A DNA stretch of 64,000 bases from assembly GCF_012295525.1 (NCBI RefSeq), contig NZ_CP051167.1, positions 2,604,001-2,668,000 of the forward strand. The letters are read 5' to 3'. This DNA comes from Oxynema aestuarii AP17. Lineage in GTDB: Bacteria; Cyanobacteriota; Cyanobacteriia; Cyanobacteriales; Laspinemataceae. The position numbers and the translations under genes were made by a program. Shown in pieces: positions 1-8,500 of the stretch (position 1 is its first letter; the number at the start of each line of letters is the position of its first letter). Below the pieces are notes generated by a model. The model worked only from the letters and a program-made list of their open reading frames with translations. It was not told the DNA's origin and ran no database searches.

Positions 1-522
1 CAGGCTTAAGGCGATCGCCGCCCCGATTCTCGGCCCGTCACTGGCATGAAGCAACAGGGTCACTAACGGCATTAATATCAACACCAGGGTGCGTCCCTGT
101 TCCCGTTGTCGAAACAGGGTAAAGCTCACCCCACCCATCAATACAATGCAGCCCCAGGCGATCGGGTCGTGAACCAAAAAACCCCAAACGACATTGGTGG
201 TTCCCGCCCCCTGTCCCATCCAGTAGCGCCCCATCACCAACGCCAACAGGGCGATGAGTTCCCATTCCGGATCCCCCGGGAAAAATTGACGCGCCAACCA
301 CACCACCGCCATGCCTTTCGCCGCTTCCGACAGCACTGCCAGAATTCCGGCGACTCGTCCGCCGTGGTAAAACGCCGCCGACACGCCAATATTCCCCGTC
401 CCCACCGTCTTGAGATCCTGCCCGCTTACGGCCCGCACGAGCCAGCGAATCAAGGGCAGTCCGCCGAGGAGGGGACAAACCGTGAAAATGAGTAATGCTC
501 CCCAAACTTGCGTCAGCGTCAT
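1..522 (-). CDS. PlsY-type glycerol-3-phosphate acyltransferase domain, 3' end cut by window edge
   Basis: The reverse strand reads open from an ATG at 522 to the window edge (174 codons, no stop). It is membrane-rich, with a first segment LLIFTVCPLLGGLPLI and then GTGNIGVSAAFYHGG, which matches the G-S/T-G-N motif of the PlsY (YgiH) family; a second glycine patch reads GRYWMGQGAGTTN. PlsY enzymes transfer the acyl group from acyl-phosphate to glycerol-3-phosphate, the first step of phospholipid synthesis, in the inner membrane. From memory of the cyanobacterial family, this PlsY domain is often the N-terminal part of a much longer protein with a PEP/pyruvate-binding (PPDK-like) domain; the part that would show this lies outside the window. 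The reading frame was rebuilt by hand because it has no stop here. Confidence 0.72.
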   Translation of the reverse strand, partial: MTLTQVWGALLIFTVCPLLGGLPLIRWLVRAVSGQDLKTVGTGNIGVSAAFYHGGRVAGILAVLSEAAKGMAVVWLARQFFPGDPEWELIALLALVMGRYWMGQGAGTTNVVWGFLVHDPIAWGCIVLMGGVSFTLFRQREQGRTLVLILMPLVTLLLHASDGPRIGAAIALSL

Positions 523-581
523 GCTTCCAGCACCGTGTTCCGCTTACTGAAGGTCGAGAGGCTCGAACCCGCCCTCGCCTA

Positions 582-1064
582 TCACAGCTTATACCCGATT
601 TGTCTGAGAAATCCTTTCCGTGCTTTCACATCCTCCGGTGTTTCTACGCCGTTCGGCGAAAATCCATCGACCACCCCTAAAATTCCCCGACCTTGTTCGG
701 TTTCGGCCAAGATAACCTGTACGGGATTCGCCGTGGCACAGTGAATGGTACAGACTTCTTGACATTGTTTGATCGCATTTAAAAAGTTGATGGGAAAGGC
801 ATCTTTTAAAAGAATGATAAAAGTATGTCCCGCCGCTAAGGCTTTGGCGTTCTCTGTCGCCGACGCCTGCAGCGCTTCGTCGTTTCCACTGACGCGAATC
901 AAACACGGTCCGGAGGCTTCGCAAAAGGCAATCCCAAATTTGACCCCACCGGAAATCCCCACAAAGATCTCGTGCAGGTCTTCGACGGTTTTAATAAAGT
1001 GGGCGTGACCGAGGATGAGATTGGCTCCCTCGGGAAGTTCGATCGCAACGGTTTTGAGTTCCAT
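582..1064 (-). CDS. Adenosine-specific kinase family protein (DUF355/PF04008)
   Basis: 160 residues, close to the full length of the small adenosine-specific kinase family known from archaea and many bacteria. The sequence has the typical family blocks ILGHAHFIKTVEDLHE, GISGGVKFGIAFCEASG and a C-terminal GVVDGFSPNGVE. Family members bind adenosine or AMP; the physiological reaction is poorly established, so the name is a family name and not a proven activity. It is a soluble protein without a signal peptide. It lies 59 bases downstream of the start of the PlsY-type gene on the same strand, so in transcription order it comes first and the acyltransferase second, possibly as one unit. The ATG start follows from alignment of the N-terminus MELKTVAIELP with the family as I remember it. 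Confidence 0.85.
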   Translation of the reverse strand: MELKTVAIELPEGANLILGHAHFIKTVEDLHEIFVGISGGVKFGIAFCEASGPCLIRVSGNDEALQASATENAKALAAGHTFIILLKDAFPINFLNAIKQCQEVCTIHCATANPVQVILAETEQGRGILGVVDGFSPNGVETPEDVKARKGFLRQIGYKL

Positions 1065-1231
1065 AGATTCGGTTTAATGAAGGGCGATCGAATTTTAACG
1101 AGGTTTGCTCGGTTTTGTTCGCCCGGACCGAGAACCCGTTCGGGGTCGTCGCAGCTTTAAAATGTGGAGGTCGCGCGATCGCCTCTCAAGACGATCGCGA
1201 TTCTCTTTACTACGGACGATCTCGGTTAGTT

Positions 1232-1579
1232 ATGGATTACGAAACCGCTCGCAATTTCTTGATCGATCAGGGAATGGCCCTACAAACTCAACGCAACCCC
1301 GATGACCTCTTGCGCCGTTTGCAAGATGGAAAAGCCCCCATCCCCGGACAACTCACGTCGATTTTATTGGCGCTCAAACGCTTGTTTGAAGACGTCCAAG
1401 ACCGCGACAGTCTCGATCGCCCTTTGGTTTTAGCTCTCTATCTTTTAGCGATTCAAAGTCAGCAACTGTTCGAGCAAGGCGTGCGATCGCGCGTCGGTTG
1501 GCCCCCCTTGTTAAAAGAAGATTTACAACGAGTCGCCAAAGGCGTAGAAAGTATCTTTTCTGGGGTTTGGAAAAATTAA
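1232..1579 (+). CDS. Conserved cyanobacterial protein of unknown function, 115 aa
   Basis: The open frame extends upstream to 1115, but the ATG at 1232 (MDYETARNFLIDQGMAL) is preferred: upstream residues are Arg-rich, low in information and overlap the likely promoter region of the divergent adenosine-kinase-family gene. The product is predicted all-helical and soluble, with no signal peptide or membrane segment. I recognise it only as a small protein of a type seen in many cyanobacteria; no catalytic motif is visible. It is followed after 14 bases by the convergent alpha/beta hydrolase gene, with no obvious terminator hairpin between them. Confidence 0.7.
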   Translation: MDYETARNFLIDQGMALQTQRNPDDLLRRLQDGKAPIPGQLTSILLALKRLFEDVQDRDSLDRPLVLALYLLAIQSQQLFEQGVRSRVGWPPLLKEDLQRVAKGVESIFSGVWKN

Positions 1580-1593
1580 TCGATCGATCTAAT

Positions 1594-2478
1594 CTAACTG
1601 TTTCGCAGACGGGCGATCGTGGTCGCAACCACCACCGGATTGTCCCGATTTAAAATAACTTCGTTATGGCGTTTGAGTAAAATAAATTGCGAGAATAACC
1701 CTCGGGCAAATCGCCATAACTTGACTCGCTTACGTTGCCGTTGCACGAGCGATCGCACCACCGCTAAAATATCCAGACACAAGCACATTTGCGTCAGCCG
1801 ATATTGCCAGTTTTTCCCTCGTTTAGAAATTTCAAAACAATATCCGGGTAAATAATCCCCTCGATTTGCCCAGAAAGCATATTTTTCTCCTAAAGTAAAG
1901 TAATGAAAGATATTTTTAAGTTGATGATTTTGGGCTAACTCTGACGAAATCCCCAAAGAATTAAACGTCACTACCGAACGTAAAGCATGAGGATAGCGAA
2001 TCGCCAATTGCTGGACAATTTTACCCCCCAAACTTTCCCCGATCGCGTCTGGCGGGCGATCTTGCCGATAATAACTCTCGATCCACTCCCCAACTCCCAG
2101 GGTTTCCGCCGCCTCTACTTGCCATTCCAATTCGGCAATAAAAACATCCGGCGTATCTTGTAAAACTCCATCGAACGGATACCAAGACCCATAACCGCGA
2201 ATGACTAAAACCGGTGGATGTTCTCGATCTTCCGGCATTCTTGCTTCGGCATAAAACCCAGTTTTACTATCTTCAAACACCGCTTCGACTCGATAGCCGC
2301 CGAGGAGCCGATCGCCCACTTCATGTTTGACATAAATGGAGGGATCGTCTGTATCAAAAATACTGTTTGCTTGTGGTTTTGAGAAGCGTTCGTAAATGAC
2401 ATCGAGAACGTGCCTGCCTGTTTTCGGATCGACGAAGGAAGTCGGAATATCGGAGGGAGGTTGACGGTCAATCTCCAT
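1594..2478 (-). CDS. Alpha/beta hydrolase (lipase/esterase-like)
   Basis: 294 residues. The nucleophile elbow reads G-E-S-L-G (in DAIGESLGGKIVQQLA), followed by IRYPHALRSVVTFNS, the usual strand after the elbow in lipase/esterase folds, which puts the catalytic Ser at about residue 147. An oxyanion-side strand PPVLVIRGYGSW lies 50 residues before it. A likely acid is within the region after residue 200, but I cannot fix the His and Asp with certainty. There is no signal peptide, so a cytoplasmic enzyme acting on an ester or lipid is likely; the substrate is unknown. The C-terminus is basic (KRRQRKRVKLWRFARG type), which could favour membrane contact. Base composition is somewhat AT-richer than in the housekeeping genes further right. 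Confidence 0.7.
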   Translation of the reverse strand: MEIDRQPPSDIPTSFVDPKTGRHVLDVIYERFSKPQANSIFDTDDPSIYVKHEVGDRLLGGYRVEAVFEDSKTGFYAEARMPEDREHPPVLVIRGYGSWYPFDGVLQDTPDVFIAELEWQVEAAETLGVGEWIESYYRQDRPPDAIGESLGGKIVQQLAIRYPHALRSVVTFNSLGISSELAQNHQLKNIFHYFTLGEKYAFWANRGDYLPGYCFEISKRGKNWQYRLTQMCLCLDILAVVRSLVQRQRKRVKLWRFARGLFSQFILLKRHNEVILNRDNPVVVATTIARLRNS

Positions 2479-2964
2479 ATTTAATTTTAATTTTCAAATT
2501 AAATCAAAGTCGCAATGCCAATTGACTTTTATTTTATCTTATTTTTCCGATCTTCTCGATCTCAATCTAAAGGGGCAATTCTCCTTTGGAACCCCTACAC
2601 TAACCCACGGCGAGAACCTAAGCGTATCGCCCTCGAATCTCCGCGATCGGCTAATTGTTTGAGCGCGTCAAACATGGTCAACTTAGGAGTTCTCAAAAAC
2701 TGACAATTTCTATATTGAGCATTCCTAAACTTCCGGATTTTAGCAATCATTTTGCCCCCGATCGCTTTCTCTATTTCCAGATCGATCGCTACAAGTGAGA
2801 CGCGATCTTTTACGGCGGCGCCGGATGCAAGTGATAGGGCGATCGCGTTATCCTTTAAGGGAGGAATATAGTGTTTATACGGATGCTGCGGCCAAAAGAC
2901 AACGAATAGACTGGACTTGAGTTATGCAATCGGACTTTCCCCCTCATTCAGGAGTTGCCGAATT
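2479..2964. other. Gene-free gap, 486 bases
   Basis: No frame here gives a protein with recognisable features; the short frame at 2515-2703 has a Ser/Arg-rich composition unlike its neighbours. The stretch is AT-rich, with HIP1-like GCGATCGC sites near 2850. It separates the divergent hydrolase and the glycine-rich protein genes and probably holds both promoters, but I see no convincing -35/-10 pair. Confidence 0.5.
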
Positions 2965-3819
2965 ATGTTGAACAGCGAATCTCGGAAACAAGCACAAACC
3001 AGACTGAAAAAGGCGGCGGAACAATACGAACAAGCGGGGGAACAGTTAAAAGTTACGGCGGAAAGTCTGTATCAAACACGGGTCAATCGAGGGGTTGAGA
3101 CGATTCGACGGTGTGAAGACTATATTAATACCCTGGCTAACAAGCCCAAAGAATTTAGCAAGGTTGTTGCCGATCTCAAAGAGGAACTTCAAAAAATAGC
3201 AGAATACGATTTAGATCTCATCGATGCCAATCCCGGCAATTTGGCACAGAAGGCGGCGGGCGCCGGAGTGATGGCAGGGGCAGGGGTGGCCTGTTTTGGC
3301 CCGGGTGCGGCGATCGCCTTTGCAACCACCTTCGGAACGGCTTCGACGGGAACGGCGATCGCTACCTTATCAGGTGCGGCGGCGACCAATGCGGCTTTAG
3401 CCTGGTTGGGGGGTGGCGCCCTTGTTGCCGGAGGTGGCGGGATGGCTGCCGGAAATGCACTCTTAGCAATGGCGGGGCCGATTGGTTGGACGATCGGTGG
3501 TGCGACCTTGGTAGGCAGTGGAATGTGGACCAACCATAAAAATAAGGAAATTGCTCGCGAAGCGAACGAAAACGCCGAGCAATTTGAACGATATACGGTT
3601 CAGGTCAACACTGCAAACCAGGAAGTTAATTTGCTTGAGCGAGAAACCGTTCGACTCGTTAATTTTATCAAACAAGAGCTATTCTTTTTTGAAGAAAATG
3701 CCCCATCAAATTACTTAAAATTTGATGAATCATTAAAATATAGAATGAATATCTTAATGAATACGATTCGTTCTTTAAGCATCTCTTTACAAAAAAATAT
3801 AGAGCTTCATTTGAATTGA
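2965..3819 (+). CDS. Unrecognised protein with coiled-coil arms and a Gly/Ala-rich hydrophobic core (gene A of a two-gene cassette)
   Basis: 284 residues from the ATG at 2965; an AGGAG stands 11 bases upstream, which decides against the TTG at 2917. Residues 1-90 are highly charged and helical (SRKQAQTRLKKAAEQYEQ), suiting a coiled coil. Residues about 97-187 are almost entirely Gly, Ala and aliphatic, with glycine-zipper runs such as WLGGGALVAGGGGMAAGNA and LAMAGPIGWTIGGATLV. Residues 188-284 are charged again. Such a layout is seen in membrane-inserting or pore-forming proteins and in proteins partnered with dynamin-like GTPases; that is an analogy and not an assignment. The next gene, 142 bases downstream on the same strand, has a similar hydrophobic core, so the two probably work together. 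Codon use is A/T-rich relative to flanking housekeeping genes, which would fit horizontal transfer. Confidence 0.6.
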   Translation: MLNSESRKQAQTRLKKAAEQYEQAGEQLKVTAESLYQTRVNRGVETIRRCEDYINTLANKPKEFSKVVADLKEELQKIAEYDLDLIDANPGNLAQKAAGAGVMAGAGVACFGPGAAIAFATTFGTASTGTAIATLSGAAATNAALAWLGGGALVAGGGGMAAGNALLAMAGPIGWTIGGATLVGSGMWTNHKNKEIAREANENAEQFERYTVQVNTANQEVNLLERETVRLVNFIKQELFFFEENAPSNYLKFDESLKYRMNILMNTIRSLSISLQKNIELHLN

Positions 3820-3827
3820 CTCATGCG

Positions 3828-3853
3828 TAGGGGCGAAGAATTTTCCGCCCCTA
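3828..3853. repeat. Small palindromic repeat of the TAGGGGCG...CGCCCCTA type
   Basis: Inverted arms TAGGGGCG (3828-3835) and CGCCCCTA (3846-3853) enclose a 10-base loop. On the reverse strand it begins TAGGGGCGGAAAAT, the same 14 bases found inside the TonB-like gene near 27381-27394. Related copies lie at 33544-33571 and 60163-60187. It sits between the two genes of the glycine-rich cassette and could also fold as an intercistronic hairpin. Confidence 0.65.
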
Positions 3854-3961
3854 GGCTGATTTCGCCACGATCGCAAATGACACGTAACGATTTCTCTACC
3901 TATTTAGAGATAGGCGAAGCAATTTCTATCTTTGAATTGAATAACTGTGATTGTTTAAATC

Positions 3962-5407
3962 ATGACGGATTTAGAGAACCAACATCAAACTACGCAATTT
4001 ATTGCGGCAATTGTTAACAGCGATAACCTGCAACAAGCAGAAGCATTAACAACCCAACTGAGCGCCCAAGATCGTATTTTTCTTGAAGCCGTGGGAGAGT
4101 TTGACAAGGTGCGCGAGTTTGTCGGGACTCCCGAACATATTCTCGGCAGTCCGGCGACGAAACACGGGGAAATTGCCGAGCAAGTAGAAGTGGGAATTCA
4201 TAATGCTAAATCGCTTTTACAGGGAGTGCGATCGCACGCCACGTTTGAAGGGGTGGGGAGAACGGCACCGGAAGATTATTTAATCGATGGCGTTCAAGTT
4301 CAATCTAAATTTGTTAACGGGATTGGTAATAGTTTGGATCGAGTGCTCGATCACATGAGAAAATACGACTATTTTGGTCGACAGGATTCATATTATCATA
4401 TTCCTAAAAATCACTACGAAACGATCGACAAAATCTTAAACGGTGAATCAGTTGAAGGGGTCAGTAGCCGACTGGCGCGAAACGTACAAGAAAAAGCGCA
4501 AAAAATTGAAGAGCTTTCCGGTCACTCTTTCAAACAAACTGTTAAACCCGCATATTCCAATTATGAAGATGTTCGGATTGATAAAGTTGAGGATACATTA
4601 GCACGGCGACAACGGGAATTAAAAGAAGAAAATGAAAATATTAAGGACTCCATTAGCGATCGCGCCCAACCTAACTTAGGGGATGTCGGTCGAGTTGCCC
4701 TCAAAGGGGCAGTATTGGCGGGGAGTATGCGATTTTCCCTCCAAATTTATGCTAAATACAAACAAGGGAAAAATGTTTTTAAGGGCGAACTTTCCCGAGA
4801 AGATTGGCAAGAAATTGGCCTCGATACGGTCAAAGGGGGTGCGCTAGGTGGGGTGTCGGCGACGGCAATTTATGGGTTGACAAATTTTGCGAATCTCTCA
4901 GCTCCCTTGGCGGGGGCTTTTACCAGTGCGACTTTAGAAATTGCGAGTTTAATAGGTCGTTTGAATTCCGGAGGAATTACGGGCGATCGCTTTGTAGAAT
5001 TAAGTTTATTTGCCTGTGCGGATTCGGCGATCGTGGCGGCGGGAGCAATCCTCGGACAAGCGATAATTCCGATTCCCATGGTGGGTATCGTTATTGGCGC
5101 GATCGCGGGTCGCATGGTGACGGATATTTGCAAAAATTTATTAGGACAAGAGTCTTCTGTTATTGAAAAAATTGAAAAGTACGATCGAAATTCTATCGCG
5201 ACTGTTGACCGAGAATATCGCGCGATCGTCGCCGATGTTTTGGTTAAATACGAACGATTGGGCAACTTGGCTCAAGCCGCTTTCGATCCAGCTTTAAACT
5301 TAGAATTGAGGTTGCAAGCGAGTATCGAATTAGCGGAGGCTTATGAAGTTGCCGATGATGAGATTCTTCACAATATTGATGAATTAGATGCGTTTATGTT
5401 GGGTTGA
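3962..5407 (+). CDS. Unrecognised protein: possible nuclease-like N-terminal region plus hydrophobic Gly/Ala-rich domain (gene B of the cassette)
   Basis: 481 residues. The N-terminal 230 residues are soluble and include GEIAEQVEVGIHNAKSLLQG and then E104-D105-YLI-D109-GVQV-Q114-S-K116, a D...QxK arrangement like that of PD-(D/E)xK nucleases and of Tox-REase-like effector domains. A charged helix follows (ARRQRELKEENENIKD). From about residue 243 the protein turns hydrophobic and glycine-rich (VALKGAVLAGSM, GGALGGVSATAIYG, and a long run at 352-386 with IIPIPMVGIVIGAIAGRM). The C-terminal 80 residues are acidic and soluble. I do not recognise a named family. The motif, the membrane-like domain and the partner gene upstream suggest an effector of a defence or contact-dependent system, but this is inference. 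No ribosome-binding site is visible before the ATG. Confidence 0.6.
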   Translation: MTDLENQHQTTQFIAAIVNSDNLQQAEALTTQLSAQDRIFLEAVGEFDKVREFVGTPEHILGSPATKHGEIAEQVEVGIHNAKSLLQGVRSHATFEGVGRTAPEDYLIDGVQVQSKFVNGIGNSLDRVLDHMRKYDYFGRQDSYYHIPKNHYETIDKILNGESVEGVSSRLARNVQEKAQKIEELSGHSFKQTVKPAYSNYEDVRIDKVEDTLARRQRELKEENENIKDSISDRAQPNLGDVGRVALKGAVLAGSMRFSLQIYAKYKQGKNVFKGELSREDWQEIGLDTVKGGALGGVSATAIYGLTNFANLSAPLAGAFTSATLEIASLIGRLNSGGITGDRFVELSLFACADSAIVAAGAILGQAIIPIPMVGIVIGAIAGRMVTDICKNLLGQESSVIEKIEKYDRNSIATVDREYRAIVADVLVKYERLGNLAQAAFDPALNLELRLQASIELAEAYEVADDEILHNIDELDAFMLG

Positions 5408-5519
5408 GTGACAACAACTATAGGCAAAAAGAGAAAGGATAGCTTGACATTGACTTGCCTGTTACACGAGCAAATCGGCGCTAAGATCATCCCTATTTTT
5501 CCATTCGAGTCGATCGCCC

Positions 5520-8500
5520 CTACCAGGGATTGCCAATCGTTGTGAACGCCGACCAATAATAAGGATGGGATAAAGTGCGATCGCCCCGGTTGGCAATTTC
5601 TTCGGGTAACGGTAACTGACCCGATTCCCCAGTCCCGACTAACTGACCGTTTTCGATGCGAACTTCGCCGCGAATCATCGCCAACTGGGCGCGGCGCAAC
5701 GCCTCCGCCTTAATCGGCGCCCGATCTAACTGACGGTAAAACTCGGTCATTAAACTCAACGTCCCTTCATCGCTGACGTACCAGAGAGACGCTACGGCGG
5801 TTTTAACCCCCGCTTGGAACGCTAACCCCGCAAAACCCAATTCTGCCTGTTCGTCGCCGAGAGCGGTGCGACAGGCGCTGAGGACGAGCAGTTCGACTGG
5901 GGGATCGTTCCATCCCAATTCGCGCAATTGGTCTAAGCCCAATTTGGTATCCCACAATTGAATGTAAGAATTCCCCGGTTCGCCGGAGAGGAACTGACCG
6001 TGAGTAGACAGGTGAATGGCGCCGTAGCGTCCTTGTTCTCGTTGTTTCTTGAGATTTTCTAAGGTAAACTGTTCGTTGAGATAATATTGACCGGACCATA
6101 ACTCGGTGGCGATCGCCCGAATCTCGGTCGGAACTGCCGGGAGGTCGCTGAGTTCCGAGAACTCCGACGCCCCCATCGCCAGCACTTGAGTCCCTTTGAC
6201 GGTTCCGTAACGGGTATCGGTCAGACTCAAACTCGGCATCAGTCCGACGCTGTAGCGTTCGATGACAAATCCTTCGCCGTCGTGCAACGCCGCCATCGGC
6301 AGCGATCGCAACCCCGTATCCATAATAAACACTAAATTATCGATCTCGCGCGCGTCGAGATCGGCTTGCAACGGTGCGATAATCCAATCGTATAATTGGC
6401 GGGAAGCTTGTAAATAACTGTCGGTGTTGCGCTTGCGAGCATTAGTGATTTCCCCTTGCAATCGGCGTGCTTGTTCCATCACTTTCCCTCGGGTGACGCC
6501 GACGCGCGATCGCAGCGCCTTCCCGTCCGTAGTCACCAAGACTAAATCTAACTCGTCGCTGTCCTCATCGGCGCCACTGTAGGACGGGACGAAATTGACG
6601 TAAATCAAGGCAGGTTTGACCCCGGTCGCCTCCTCGACCCGATGCAAAATATTGCGCGCCTCACTCAAGCTGACTACTTCGCCAGAGGACGAACTCGTTT
6701 CCCCTTGTTGGCTGAAATATTGTGCCACTTCTTGGGTGTAGGCGCGATCGATCTCTTCCATTCCCGGATCGACTTCCACCCTCGAAACATCTTCGGTGAC
6801 GTTGCGATACTCCATATCCTCCGCCGGGATCTCTTCTTCTTCTAAGGTTTCCCCTTGTAAGGCGGCGCTGACTTCCCCCTCTTGAGGGAAGGAATTCGAG
6901 GTTTGCGAACCTGTAGAACTCTCGGAAACTGTGGGATTCTCTGTATCGATGTCTACCGAGTCGATCGCCTCGGCAGATTCTACCTCGACCGGATCGATCG
7001 CGATCGGAGGGGCGATCGCCTCATTCACACTATCGGTGACATTATCTGTCGCCGTTTCCGTATCTGTCGCCGTTTCCTCTACAACCGCATCCTCCGGCGC
7101 CGTTTGTGGCGCGTCCGTCTCGCCGACTCCCGGTTGTGGCGCTTCCGGACTCTGAGGTTCGGCGATCGTCGGTTCCCCGAATTGCGCCGCGACTTCCTCC
7201 ACTGTAGGACTTTCCGGCGAGGTAATCTCCCCGGCGGGTTCGAGTTCTGTCGGTGTTCCCGGAGGAACGATCGGATCTTCTACGGGTTCGATAACAGGCG
7301 GTTCTGGGGCCGTCGTCCGAACGGTGATATTCCCTTGAGTAAAGGTTTGAGGCGGGAAGGGAATCGCAAACGTGGGTAAAATCGTATCTTCCGGTCCAAA
7401 TCCGGCGGTAATCGCCCCTGCAGTCCCGTTGAGGGTCGGATCGCCCACAGTAAATAACATATTTTCATCGCCGCCGTGTTGGAGGGCGATCGCCCCACTG
7501 CCCACACCCCCTTGAGATGAAATACTCGAAACGGTGCCATCTTGCGCCGTAAAACTATCGGTAATTCGGATCGACTCCGACGCCACCACGTCGATCTCGC
7601 CACCGCGACCGGAGACGCTTTCGGCGCGAATGGACGCAATATTAATCGTTTCCGGGTCAACTTTGACCGAACCCGCATCCCCACTGACCGAACTCGTATC
7701 GATATTGCCCGTGGTAATATCAACGGGCGCCGTCAGCGACACCGGACCGCCATCGCCACTATTGGCGCTACTGAGTAAGTCTCCAGTCAGCAAGCTACCA
7801 TTGTTTCCCGTACTGTTGAGGGTCATCGGTCCGCCATCGCCGATCGCCGATCGCGTATCGATCGCCCCCGTGGTAATATTTCCCGACGCACTCAGGGAGA
7901 CGGCCCCGCTACTGGCACTGTTTGCGGAGGTTAAAATACCTCCGGTGAGGATCTCCGTCGCCGCTACAACAGAAACCGCACCCCCCGGGGTTCCCGCTTC
8001 TGTCGTACGGGTATCGATTCCCCCGAGAACCGTCACTGCGTCGCGATTACTCGTCAACCCCACATCGCCGCCGTTGCTGACGATCCGCTCGATCGCGATC
8101 GCGCCCTCTACATTCAGATCCACCCTTCCCGTCGTCGTCAGCGCGTTTAAAGTGGTCGTCGAGCTCCCTTGTTCTTGAATGAAACTGCTGGCGGCGATCG
8201 ATCCCAAGGCGTCTACATTATTCGCACTTTCAATCGTTAAAATTCCCAACGCTTCCGTCGCGCCAACCTCCCCGGCAAATAAAATATTCCCCAGTCCTGC
8301 ATTGAGAGTTAAATCCGCATTTCCGTCGAGACGGTCTCCAAACTCAATATCGGCGCCATTACTTTCTAACCGGGTCTCCCCAATTAAGCTGACCGGATCG
8401 TTGTAAACTTGTCCCTCACCTCCCGTGGTGGTCACCGTCCCCGAAAGTTCGGTGGTTCCGCCAGTATCCGTTAAAATTCCCAACGCTTGCAGGTTTCCGG

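Noticed and set aside
38-505. Reverse-strand frame of 155 residues at the left edge
   Set aside because: It is rich in Gly, Arg and Ser and overlaps a better frame (1-522 reverse) that encodes a PlsY-type membrane protein; it is an out-of-frame shadow.
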